A DNA stretch of 58,290 nt from an uncultured Clostridia bacterium (GCA_944336475.1 CALVLD010000011.1:1-58290); one strand, 5' to 3'. Shown: positions 51,205-58,290, counted from the first letter of the stretch. Made by a program: numbers and translations. Notes: a model not told the origin generated them from the letters alone.

Positions 51205-51220
51205 GTTAAGGACATCTAAC
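51205..51220 (+). promoter_or_regulatory. Possible third GTTA-N8-TAAC site before feoB
   Basis: GTTAAGGACATCTAAC has the same 16-base frame as the two operators upstream but a weaker inner match. It lies right before the feoB ribosome site. Confidence 0.35.
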
Positions 51221-51230
51221 AGGAGGAAAC

Positions 51231-53390
51231 ATGGCAATCAAAATCGCCCTTGCGGGCAATCCAAATTGCGGCAAAACGACGCTGTTCAATGCTCTGACGG
51301 GCAGCAATCAGTATGTCGGCAACTGGCCGGGCGTAACGGTTGAAAAGAAGGAGGGCAGGCTCAAGGGTCATAAGGATGTAATAATACAGGATCTGCCCGG
51401 CATCTACTCGCTTTCACCCTACACATTGGAGGAGGTCGTGGCGAGGAATTACCTTGTCGGCGAACGACCCGATGCGATACTCAACATAGTCGACGGCACC
51501 AATATAGAGAGGAATCTCTACCTCACAACACAGCTGATAGAACTCGGTCTTCCCGTGGTCATGGCTGTCAACATGATGGACGTTGTTCACAGGAACGGTG
51601 ACAGCATCGACATCAAAAAGCTTGCAACCTCCATGGGCTGCGAGGTGGTTGAGATGAGCGCTCTAAAGGGACAGGGCGACATGGAGGCCGCCCACATGGC
51701 TATTGAAGCGGCAAAGCACGGCAGAACCGTTGAGCCTCCCCATGTATTTACGGGGAGTGTGGAGCATGCCATAGCTCACATCGAGGAATCCATAGAGAGC
51801 CTTGTGGACAGTCGCTATCTACGTTGGTACGCCATAAAGGTATTTGAGCGTGATGAGGCGATACTGAAGGAGCTGAATTTGGAGGGCGAGCTTGCCGGGC
51901 ACATTGAGGCACATATCGCAGACTGCGAGCGCGAGCTTGACGACGATGCCGAGTCCATAATCACAAACCAGCGGTATGCCTACATAACCACGGCAGTCAG
52001 CCGTGCCGTCAGGAAAAAGGCCGCCAAGCACAGCCTCTCCGTGTCCGATAAGATAGACCGGATAGTGACAAATCGTTGGCTTGCACTGCCGATATTTGCG
52101 GCAGTCATGTTCCTCGTGTATTACATCTCCATCGGCTCGATAGGCGATTGGACGGTAGTGTTCATGAACGACACCCTGTTTGGAGAGTGGATAATACCGG
52201 GCGTGACGTCGCTTCTGGAGGGATGGGAGATTGCTCCATGGCTGGTAAGCCTTATTGCGGACGGTATAATAGGCGGCGTAGGAGCGGTGCTCGGCTTTGT
52301 CCCGCAGCTGCTCATACTCTTTGTACTCCTCTCGCTGTTGGAGGACATAGGTTACATGGCGCGGGTCGCATTCATAATGGACAGGATATTCCGCAGGTTT
52401 GGACTTTCCGGCAAGAGCTTCATACCAATGCTTATATCATCCGGCTGCGGCGTGCCGGGAATAATGGCCTCCCGTACGATTGAGCAGGAGCGTGATCGCA
52501 GGATGACCGTTATGACCACATGCTTCATACCATGCGGCGCAAAGATGCCCATAGTTGGCCTCGTATCGGGCGCACTTTTTGGAAATAGCCCGTGGATAGC
52601 GGTCGCCGCATACTTCATTGGTGTTGCCGCTGTGATAATTTCGGGAATAATACTCAAAAAAACAAAGGCGTTTTCCGGCGAACCCGCTCCGTTTGTGATA
52701 GAACTGCCGGCATACCATGCGCCGGTCGTTCGCAACATACTGCACAGCACATGGGAAAGGGGATGGAGCTTCATAAAGCGTGCCGGAACCGTCATACTTG
52801 CTGCGAGCGTTGTCATATGGATACTTAACTCCATCAGCTTCCAGGGCGGTCTCCATTATATCACAGAGGGCGATGCCTCCGCATCCATACTCAGTGTCGT
52901 TGGAGGGTGGATATCATATCTGTTTGTGCCTCTTGGCTTTGACAGCTGGCAGGCGGCGGTCGCTACGGTCGCAGGTCTCGTGGCAAAGGAGGAGGTAGTG
53001 GGTGTGTTTGGAACGCTTTCCAGCATGGGCAGTGCGGAGCTTGCCATGGAGGGCAACCCCGAAGCCCTGAGCGCCATCGCAACGGAGTTTTTTGGTGGAA
53101 GCGGCCTCTCGGCATTTTCATTTATGATATTTAACCTGCTCTGCGCTCCGTGTTTTGCCGCAATGGGTGCGATAAAGCGTGAGATGAACAGCCCCAAGTG
53201 GACGTGGGGGGCGATAGCCTATATGACGGTGTTTGCGTACGCCGCATCCCTCATAGTGTATCAAATGGGTATGCTTATATCCACCGGCGCATTCACAGTC
53301 TGGACGGCCGTAGCGCTGCTTGCACTGGCATTCCTCATCTACATGCTCGTACGAAAGAATCGCTATGAGACCGAAAGGAGCAAGGCATGA
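51231..53390 (+). CDS. feoB: Fe(II) transport protein FeoB
   Basis: Membrane Fe(II) transporter with an N-terminal G domain. The 719-residue protein shows G1 GNPNCGKT at residues 9-16, a switch region NWPGVTVEKKEG, G3 DLPGIYSL and G4 MAVNMMD, then a helical GDI domain, and a C-terminal membrane region with two gate repeats (LISSGCGVPGIMASRTI and NLLCAPCFAAMGAIKREM). The paired cysteines in these gates are conserved. RBS is AGGAGG. It is co-transcribed with feoA genes and a small Cys-rich peptide. Confidence 0.97.
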   Translation: MAIKIALAGNPNCGKTTLFNALTGSNQYVGNWPGVTVEKKEGRLKGHKDVIIQDLPGIYSLSPYTLEEVVARNYLVGERPDAILNIVDGTNIERNLYLTTQLIELGLPVVMAVNMMDVVHRNGDSIDIKKLATSMGCEVVEMSALKGQGDMEAAHMAIEAAKHGRTVEPPHVFTGSVEHAIAHIEESIESLVDSRYLRWYAIKVFERDEAILKELNLEGELAGHIEAHIADCERELDDDAESIITNQRYAYITTAVSRAVRKKAAKHSLSVSDKIDRIVTNRWLALPIFAAVMFLVYYISIGSIGDWTVVFMNDTLFGEWIIPGVTSLLEGWEIAPWLVSLIADGIIGGVGAVLGFVPQLLILFVLLSLLEDIGYMARVAFIMDRIFRRFGLSGKSFIPMLISSGCGVPGIMASRTIEQERDRRMTVMTTCFIPCGAKMPIVGLVSGALFGNSPWIAVAAYFIGVAAVIISGIILKKTKAFSGEPAPFVIELPAYHAPVVRNILHSTWERGWSFIKRAGTVILAASVVIWILNSISFQGGLHYITEGDASASILSVVGGWISYLFVPLGFDSWQAAVATVAGLVAKEEVVGVFGTLSSMGSAELAMEGNPEALSAIATEFFGGSGLSAFSFMIFNLLCAPCFAAMGAIKREMNSPKWTWGAIAYMTVFAYAASLIVYQMGMLISTGAFTVWTAVALLALAFLIYMLVRKNRYETERSKA

Positions 53391-53542
53391 ACTGGCAATC
53401 AATAGTCGTACTGGCGGTATTGGCCGCAGGGCTTGCTGCGATAGTCGCCATGCTGATAATAAATCGCCGCAAGGGCAAAATCGCCTGCTCATGCGGGAGC
53501 GGATGCTCCGAATGCCCAATGTCGGGCAAGTGCCATAAATAA
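53387..53542 (+). CDS. FeoB-associated Cys-rich membrane peptide
   Basis: A 51-residue gene that is easily missed. The ATG at 53387 overlaps the feoB stop (ATGA) and follows AAAGGAG. The product has one membrane helix at about residues 5-25, a basic NRRKGK stop, then CSCGSGCSECPMSGKCHK with five cysteines. This matches the FeoB-associated Cys-rich membrane protein family, thought to hand over or sense iron at the transporter. A strong terminator follows. Confidence 0.88.
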   Translation: MNWQSIVVLAVLAAGLAAIVAMLIINRRKGKIACSCGSGCSECPMSGKCHK

Positions 53543-53570
53543 ACGGGATATGCAGTCGGCTGCACACAAA

Positions 53571-53607
53571 AAAAGCCCATCCCCCAAAGCGCGGGGGATG
53601 GGCTTTT
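53571..53607. terminator. Bidirectional terminator after the feo operon
   Basis: AAAAGCCCATCCCCC (53571-53585) and GGGGGATGGGCTTTT (53593-53607) form a perfect 15-bp stem with a 7-base loop, giving U-runs in both directions. Confidence 0.95.
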
Positions 53608-53610
53608 GCG

Positions 53611-54216
53611 TCATACCAGATCTCTCACTGCGTCTTCCCACACCCTGTATGCCGCATCAGAAAGGTGAAGGCCGTCACTCAAGATGTACTCCTCACGGAC
53701 ATAACCATCCGTATCGGCAAGCAGGGGGTAGATGTCAATAAACTCAACGCCGTATTCCTCCGCAAGTGTGCGAAGGGAGAGATTCAGCCTCTGAATCTCC
53801 TCGGCGGTGACGCCGAAGTAACTCTCAAACGGAGGTATGCTCTGGACATACACCTCGTAATCGCCGTTTAATGCATCGAGCAGCAGCCCCCACCGCTCCA
53901 TGATAGTCTCTATCGACTCGCCTTGGAGTAAGTCGTTGGTGCCTCCCATCACGAACACCTTGCTCGGCTGACGGCGCTTTACATCATCTACCCTGTCAAG
54001 TATGTCGAGTACCGTATCCCCTGCAACGCCGTGGTTGTAGACCGTTTGCCACGGGAAGCAGGTCTCCCAATATCCGAAATCGGTGAGCGAATCCCCCAGG
54101 AACACAATGCACCCACTGTCGGCGACCTCGCCGCCGCACCCGCACAGACAGCATAGCCCTAATACGAGCAGGGCGCAGGCAATTATGCGCTTTAGAACAG
54201 ATAGGCTTCGTATCAC
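53611..54216 (-). CDS. SGNH/GDSL-family hydrolase, probable lipoprotein
   Basis: A 201-residue esterase-like protein. The N-terminus has a basic start, a hydrophobic stretch and a cysteine cluster CCLCGCGG, where LCGC near residue 27 can serve as lipobox. Catalytic blocks are FLGDSLTD near residue 39 (Ser), the block with HGVAGDTV (Gly), GGTND near residue 91 (Asn) and SDGLHLSDAAY near residue 180 (Asp and His). Carbohydrate or peptidoglycan O-deacylation is the usual role of such proteins. The start overlaps the stop of the propeller gene (ATGA). Confidence 0.85.
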   Translation of the reverse strand: MIRSLSVLKRIIACALLVLGLCCLCGCGGEVADSGCIVFLGDSLTDFGYWETCFPWQTVYNHGVAGDTVLDILDRVDDVKRRQPSKVFVMGGTNDLLQGESIETIMERWGLLLDALNGDYEVYVQSIPPFESYFGVTAEEIQRLNLSLRTLAEEYGVEFIDIYPLLADTDGYVREEYILSDGLHLSDAAYRVWEDAVRDLV

Positions 54217-55874
54217 GAAGGTACGTCAAACGGCTTAGACTGACCCTTTGATGTAAACAGCATCCAACCGTCGGCGCCATGCACATACATGTCGTACATG
54301 CCGCAGAATATCATGTCGATACCCGAAAGCGCGGAGGTGCTCTTCTTGCCGTTTTTGCTGTAATATGCCCCATCGCCGCACAGATAAACGGCAGCGCCGT
54401 TTTTCATAACAAACACGGAGTCAACCTTGCCGCATACCTCCACGGGCTCCCTGCCGAGCTTCATGCGGTAAAGCGTGCTATCGGCATCTGTGTACCACAC
54501 GACCTTGCCGTTTGCGGATATGCGTAGCTGTGTACCGCAATCCTGCGTGATGACGTCCCCAATAGGGAATTGGTCCGCTTTGCAATGCACAAGGCTGCTG
54601 CCGTCAACATAGAACAGATCCTTGCAGCTGTCGCTTGCAATGGCAAAGGAGACGTCGACGACGCCGTCGACGTCGACCGTCGTCTCGCCAAGACCGAATC
54701 TTACAAGCCCGTTTCCGAAGAAGAACCGACCGTCAAATGTATCATAGGGACAGGTGAATATACGGTGCTCATCAACGGATATGCCTGCGCCGTACAAAGC
54801 GGTCGAATAGAGCGTAGAAGCGGTGAGCACGGGCCTCATTGCGACCGTGCCGCCCAAGCTCGCCGTCTCCATGCGGCAGAGCTCGATACGCTCATTACCG
54901 TCAATGGCGATGTACGCCGTTTTGAACCCACCGGAGGACGTGGTATCAAACATGATCTCCGTATGGTTTGCGTTAAGCCATATATCGCCGTATATGTCGC
55001 CGCTGAGCAGATTGCGGTTCTTGCGATTTACAAACGAATAGATAGAGTTCAGATCAGGCTCGTAGGCATATATGTACTTGCCGCCCCTGGATACAGAAAT
55101 TGGCAGCAGTCCGGTACCGCTCTTCAGTTCAGACACCTTGGTGTTTACACAGACACAGAGAGCGCCGTCTGCCGAGGCAACAAACAGAACGCTCTTGCCA
55201 TCCGGCGATATCACAAAGTCAGGCTCGACCGATTCAGGACTGAGCGCCGTGCCCCCGACATCCTTTTTACCGTCATAGCGGTACAGTCTGCCGTCGTCAA
55301 TGCGGTACACGACGTATCGCCCGTTTGATGCTATTGCAAAGTCGCTGACGCCTATCGATACAAGACGGGCTTCATCACCGCGGAAATAGAACAGCTCTCC
55401 TTCCTCGGTAAGAGCGACGGCCTCGGCACAGTCAAGCGTGCAGGCAGCTTCAACAATGTCGTTTGCAGAGGCATAATCCACCGCCTCGCCCCTGCACACT
55501 ATATCATACGCACCGTCTGCATACAGCAGTGTATAGGCGTTGCGGACGGGCAGAGTGACGCCGTTTGAGAGCAGCAGCGAAAGCACGAGTATCACAACGC
55601 ATACCACCGCTGCGGCACAGGCGATGAGAATTGCCCATGTCTTTTTTGAGAGCTTTTTGCAGTGAGCTTCTTCCGCAACCGATTCAATGGGATCGTCCTT
55701 TGCGATAGCCGCATCGGATGACAGAGTAAGCTCGTCATCGGCCGCAGTAAGCTCCAAGGGCATGCCTGCAGCGTCAGCATCGGGCATAGCCGGCGGTTTG
55801 GGAATCGCAGCGCCGCAATGCCTGCAGGTGGATGCATTGTCCTTGTTCTTCCTTCCGCAGAATGCACACTTCAT
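54213..55874 (-). CDS. Zinc-ribbon membrane protein with extracellular beta-propeller-like domain
   Basis: A 553-residue protein of unknown function. Residues 1-25 form a zinc ribbon (CAFC and CRHC, two CxxC pairs). An acidic linker follows, then a single membrane helix at about 82-105, and an extracytoplasmic domain of about 440 residues made of repeated strands with ISPDGKSVLFVAS, ISANGKVVWYTD and similar WD40/TolB-like segments. The topology puts the zinc ribbon inside and the propeller outside. ATG 55874 follows AAAGGAGG; the longer frame adds a non-conserved stretch. It is cotranscribed with the thioredoxin and SGNH genes. Confidence 0.7.
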   Translation of the reverse strand: MKCAFCGRKNKDNASTCRHCGAAIPKPPAMPDADAAGMPLELTAADDELTLSSDAAIAKDDPIESVAEEAHCKKLSKKTWAILIACAAAVVCVVILVLSLLLSNGVTLPVRNAYTLLYADGAYDIVCRGEAVDYASANDIVEAACTLDCAEAVALTEEGELFYFRGDEARLVSIGVSDFAIASNGRYVVYRIDDGRLYRYDGKKDVGGTALSPESVEPDFVISPDGKSVLFVASADGALCVCVNTKVSELKSGTGLLPISVSRGGKYIYAYEPDLNSIYSFVNRKNRNLLSGDIYGDIWLNANHTEIMFDTTSSGGFKTAYIAIDGNERIELCRMETASLGGTVAMRPVLTASTLYSTALYGAGISVDEHRIFTCPYDTFDGRFFFGNGLVRFGLGETTVDVDGVVDVSFAIASDSCKDLFYVDGSSLVHCKADQFPIGDVITQDCGTQLRISANGKVVWYTDADSTLYRMKLGREPVEVCGKVDSVFVMKNGAAVYLCGDGAYYSKNGKKSTSALSGIDMIFCGMYDMYVHGADGWMLFTSKGQSKPFDVPS

Positions 55875-55912
55875 AGTGACCGTCCTCCTTTGCATTTTGG
55901 ATATCAATCAGA

Positions 55913-56242
55913 CTATTTTTCAAAGTACTCGGTTATATATCGCTTTATGGTATCAACGGGAAGCACCTTTCCGCTCGAAACGATCTCCCCGTCGATTATC
56001 AGCGTTGGGGTCGCCATTATTCCCAAACGTGCAATGCTCTCGATATCACTTATGCACTCGAGAGCATCCTCAGGCAGCCCAAGCGCACGCACAGCCTCAA
56101 TGGTGTTGTTTCGCATCGCACGGCAATGCTCACAGCCAGTTGCAAGCACCTTTATCCTTGCCCCCTCCTTTGCCGAAGGCACAAGGGGGCGCTTTTTTAT
56201 GATGCGCTTGCGATTTCTATCGGTAATTCGAATTATTTTCAA
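55913..56242 (-). CDS. Small thioredoxin-fold protein with N-terminal extension
   Basis: A 109-residue protein whose residues 30-109 match the small redox-active disulfide protein 2 / thioredoxin_3 family, with IKVLATGCEHC and the active-site pair Cys37 and Cys40, and the cis-Pro segment MATPTLIIDG. Residues 1-29 are a basic extension not expected in the family. Residues about 17-28 are encoded by a palindrome. The start is TTG 56242, with GGAGG 7 bases upstream. It follows a CcdA-like gene by 15 bases, a frequent pairing in which CcdA passes electrons across the membrane to such proteins. Confidence 0.8.
   Translation of the reverse strand: MKIIRITDRNRKRIIKKRPLVPSAKEGARIKVLATGCEHCRAMRNNTIEAVRALGLPEDALECISDIESIARLGIMATPTLIIDGEIVSSGKVLPVDTIKRYITEYFEK
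56160..56192 (-). repeat. Palindromic element inside the thioredoxin gene
   Basis: Minus-strand sequence GCGCCCCCTTGTGCC, TTC, then GGCAAAGGAGGGGGC forms an imperfect long hairpin. It resembles the repeats at the left end of the window (CCCTTGTGCA-type core). It falls exactly in the extra N-terminal region of the protein. Confidence 0.5.
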
Positions 56243-56257
56243 AGCAATACCTCCGAA

Positions 56258-56971
56258 TCAATGCTCATGCCCGTGCATACCCATGCCGACCGCCTCGCAG
56301 AACAGATAGAGGGCGACCAACATTATCACGATGCCAAGGCATATTCTTATTATCTTGCTTATCTTTTGATACTTCTTGCTGTCCGTTATACGCTGAACAA
56401 GGCCGACGGAAGTACCTGCAACAACGGACAAAGCCCCGTGGCCTATCGAAAACATCAACAGCAGCAGAAGCCCATACAGCACCTGCCTCTTTATGGTCAC
56501 CACGGCAAGCAGCGCCGTAATAGTGGGCAGAGCACAGTGCGCCGAGAACAGACCTGCCATAAGCCCTGCGACAAATGCGCCGATACCGCCGTGCAGACGG
56601 TTCTTTGAAGCTATAGAGTTTGATGGTATCAGTTCAAACACACCCCACATCTGGAGCGCCATCAGCACTAGGAGTATTCCAAGTATTATGTGCATCCAAA
56701 ACTCATACTTTTCAAGCCAGCTTCCAACGAGCGATGCGAACACCCCAAGCGTGATGAATACTATAGCGGAGCCGAGTACAAACAGAAGCGAGAGCCCAAG
56801 CGCCCTTCGCCCCTTGGTATTCGTTCCGCCCACACAGCCGATGATCAACGGTACAGTGGAGAGAGAGCAGGGCATGAGCGAAGTCAACACGCCGCAAAGC
56901 AGCGCAAGCAGAGGCCCAAGCCAACTGCTGTCGCCTATAGTCGATGAGATATTGTTAAGCAGTTCCTCCAT
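56258..56971 (-). CDS. CcdA/DsbD-type transmembrane electron carrier
   Basis: A 237-residue protein with about six membrane helices. Conserved cysteines lie in LMPCSLSTVPL (helix 1) and SAHCALPTITALL (helix 4), the redox pair of the CcdA/DsbD-beta family, which carries reducing power from cytosolic thioredoxin to the outside. A short His-rich tail (HGHEH) ends the protein. ATG 56971 follows GGAGG. Downstream thioredoxin-like and exported proteins are likely partners. No cytochrome c genes are near, so thiol maintenance or metal-linked functions are equally possible. Confidence 0.85.
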   Translation of the reverse strand: MEELLNNISSTIGDSSWLGPLLALLCGVLTSLMPCSLSTVPLIIGCVGGTNTKGRRALGLSLLFVLGSAIVFITLGVFASLVGSWLEKYEFWMHIILGILLVLMALQMWGVFELIPSNSIASKNRLHGGIGAFVAGLMAGLFSAHCALPTITALLAVVTIKRQVLYGLLLLLMFSIGHGALSVVAGTSVGLVQRITDSKKYQKISKIIRICLGIVIMLVALYLFCEAVGMGMHGHEH

Positions 56972-57003
56972 AGTACCTCCGCAGGCACAAATCATCAACC
57001 TAC

Positions 57004-57032
57004 ATAATAATACAAATCGGCTTGGCTTGCAA
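57004..57032 (-). promoter_or_regulatory. ccdA-like operon promoter (shared -35)
   Basis: Minus-strand TTGCAA (57027-57032), 17 bases, TATTAT (57004-57009). The -35 hexamer is its own reverse complement and is also used by the divergent promoter. Confidence 0.72.
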
Positions 57033-57055
57033 CCTGTGATTTTCCAAGGTATAAT
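57027..57055 (+). promoter_or_regulatory. GNAT-YbaK gene promoter (shared -35)
   Basis: TTGCAA at 57027-57032, 17 bases, TATAAT at 57050-57055. It uses the same -35 hexamer as the promoter in the other direction. Confidence 0.75.
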
Positions 57056-57086
57056 CGGATACGATCACAGTTGGAGGTAAAGCGCC

Positions 57087-58217
57087 TTGCAGATATCGAA
57101 CAATAGGGTGACTCTGCGCGACATAAGGGAGAGCGATATAGAGAACCGCATTCGTTGGGAAACGGTGGAGACTGAGTGGCAGCTTTGGGACGGCCCATGG
57201 GAGACCGAGGGGCTGACCCGGGAGCAGCGTGATGAGGAGCTTGTGAAGTACATCGACAGGCTACACGAACGTGTGGTCAAGGCTGCCGCCCTCGATGATG
57301 AGCAGATGCGATACTGCTTCGAGATAGATATGAATGGGCCGGAGCCAAAGTATGTGGGATTCTGTTCGGCATACACCGTCAACGATGATCTTTTGCCGGA
57401 TAAAAACGGTTCGCACATAGCAGTGGGGATCGATGTGCCAGACATGGCAGCAAGGCACAGGGGCATAGCAGCTTCGGCGCTCATGCTCTTCATCGAGTAT
57501 CTCCGTTCCCACGGCGTGGAGGACATCTACACCCAGACATGGTCGGGCAACCTGCGCATGATAGGGCTTGCCGAGAGGCTGGGCTTTACCGAGTGCCTCC
57601 GCAGAGTCGGCTTGCGCCGGGTGCGTGGGGAGGCATATGACGGGCTCACATTCAAGCTCGACAATCAAAAATACGCCGAATTTAAGGCCGAGTATGAAGC
57701 GACCGAGACAGAGATAAAAAAAGCTGCTGATGCGCTGAACATGCTGGGCATACCGTTTGTTCTCCTGCGCCACCATGCGGCATCAACGATAGAGCTTTGC
57801 AAGGGCATAGGGGAGGAGTACGGTGCGGAGCACTGCAAGAATCTCTTTCTCACAAACCGTCAGGGGAACAGGTTCTGCCTTGTGCTGTTTGACAGTGAAA
57901 GCTCCTTTCGCACGGCGGACTTCAGCAAAAAGCTCGGCATACCAAGACAGAGCTTTGCCACCGCCGAGCAGCTCTATGAGCATCTGGGCATACGCCAGGG
58001 CTCGGTGTCGGTGCTGTCGCTCATACATGAGAGCGCAAGGAGACTGTACGACGATGGCAGGCTCATCATAGCTGTGGACAGCAGATTGCTGTCACGGAAA
58101 AACATATGCATACACCCTAACAGCAACAGGGCAACGTTTGTGGCAAGGACATCCGATGTGCTTCGAATGCTAAGCTCTCTCGGATACGAATATCACATAA
58201 TACGGTACGACGGATAA
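57087..58217 (+). CDS. GNAT acetyltransferase fused to a YbaK/ProX-type aminoacyl-tRNA deacylase domain
   Basis: A 376-residue fusion. Residues about 1-185 form a GNAT domain of the RimJ/RimL type (RVTLRDIRESDIENRIRW at the start, ARHRGIAASALMLFIEYL as the acetyl-CoA loop, SGNLRMIGLAERLGF). Residues about 200-376 are a YbaK/ProX editing domain (KAADALNMLGIPFVLLRHHAAST, CKNLFLTNRQGNRFCLVLFD, GSVSVLSLIHE, in part), a family that hydrolyses misacylated tRNAs such as Ala-tRNA-Pro. The start is TTG 57087 behind GGAGGT. Joint action on aminoacyl-tRNA is an inference. A hairpin follows the stop. Confidence 0.85.
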   Translation: MQISNNRVTLRDIRESDIENRIRWETVETEWQLWDGPWETEGLTREQRDEELVKYIDRLHERVVKAAALDDEQMRYCFEIDMNGPEPKYVGFCSAYTVNDDLLPDKNGSHIAVGIDVPDMAARHRGIAASALMLFIEYLRSHGVEDIYTQTWSGNLRMIGLAERLGFTECLRRVGLRRVRGEAYDGLTFKLDNQKYAEFKAEYEATETEIKKAADALNMLGIPFVLLRHHAASTIELCKGIGEEYGAEHCKNLFLTNRQGNRFCLVLFDSESSFRTADFSKKLGIPRQSFATAEQLYEHLGIRQGSVSVLSLIHESARRLYDDGRLIIAVDSRLLSRKNICIHPNSNRATFVARTSDVLRMLSSLGYEYHIIRYDG

Positions 58218-58221
58218 TCAT

Positions 58222-58290
58222 AACCACCACTGAAGTGGTGGTTTGCACAGACCCTAGAAGGGTCATTACTGGCTTCACCCCTAAAGGGGC
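58222..58290 (+). repeat. Run of three tight hairpins at the window edge
   Basis: AACCACCACT/AGTGGTGGTT (58222-58243), GACCCT/AGGGTC (58250-58264) and CCCCT/AGGGG (58278-58289) follow each other with 2-3-base loops. The first may terminate the fusion gene. The array as a whole looks like the structured end of an IS200/IS605-type element or a related repeat, cut by the window edge. Confidence 0.45.

Noticed and set aside
1..58290. tRNA, rRNA, CRISPR array, prophage or complete insertion sequence
   Set aside because: No cloverleaf-like segments, regularly spaced repeats, integrase or transposase were seen on either strand.

Overview
The window reads as chromosomal DNA of an endospore-forming member of the Clostridia (Bacillota). 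The basis is the spoIIAA-spoIIAB-sigF operon, the germination protease gpr, spoVB-like, ylbJ and cwlD genes, an hrcA-grpE-dnaK-dnaJ operon under a perfect CIRCE element, Bacillota-type neighbourhoods (rsmD-coaD-x-ylbJ-tmcAL, tig-clpP-clpX, ecfA1-ecfA2-ecfT-truA) and AGGAGG-type ribosome sites. Coding density is high, many neighbours overlap by ATGA, and base composition is moderately GC-rich by eye (not computed). I saw no rRNA, tRNA, CRISPR array, phage or complete transposon.

Layout. 1-303: degenerate palindromic repeats. 304-8096 (+): SpoVB-like flippase, recX, biotin ligase, NAD(P)HX repair enzyme, amidohydrolase, 5-formyl-THF cycloligase, rsmD, coaD and a coiled-coil protein. 8144-10474 (-): ylbJ and tmcAL. 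10583-13627 (+): pta-ackA, then yceD-rpmF. 13776-20041 (+): recD2, comFC, rimI, ridA, a ComEC without its metallo-beta-lactamase domain, and holA. 20120-27140: rpsT (-), gpr (+), then the minus-strand string tig-clpP-clpX-FAH-rqcH. 27384-33613 (+): ECF transporter core, a small anchored protein, truA, then the selenium-cofactor set yqeC-yqeB-selD. 33575-37445 (-): an FtsX/MacB-type ABC system. 37750 (+): a cysteine-rich DUF1292 protein. 38227-44759 (-): dnaJ, dnaK, grpE, hrcA, then sigF, spoIIAB, spoIIAA. 44917-50191 (+): aroB, glmM, a GlmU-like beta-helix protein, cwlD and a polysaccharide deacetylase. 50188-53542: a DtxR-type regulator divergent from feoA-feoA-feoB and a FeoB-associated Cys-rich peptide. 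53611-56971 (-): a redox/envelope cluster (CcdA, thioredoxin, zinc-ribbon propeller, SGNH lipoprotein). 57087-58217 (+): a GNAT-YbaK fusion. The right edge holds a run of hairpins.

Functional themes. Protein quality control is prominent: trigger factor, ClpXP and the Ala-tailing factor RqcH lie in one string, and the HrcA-controlled chaperone operon is nearby. Envelope and spore functions include GlmM, CwlD, the deacetylase, YlbJ, Gpr and SigF. Metabolite repair appears as Nnr, 5-FCL and RidA. Fe(II) uptake has a visible operator set of the form GTTA-N8-TAAC.

Most of the window is ordinary core genome. The most unusual items are a divergent promoter pair sharing one self-complementary -35 hexamer (57004-57055), a palindromic element that appears to have become the N-terminus of a thioredoxin-like protein (56160-56192), the GNAT-YbaK fusion, the Cys-rich DUF1292 protein, the repair cluster with an unassigned amidohydrolase, and the repeated use of TTGCAA with an exact 17-bp spacer as a -35 element. 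I did not find a clear, wholly new multi-gene system. All calls are from reading the sequence; no searches were run.
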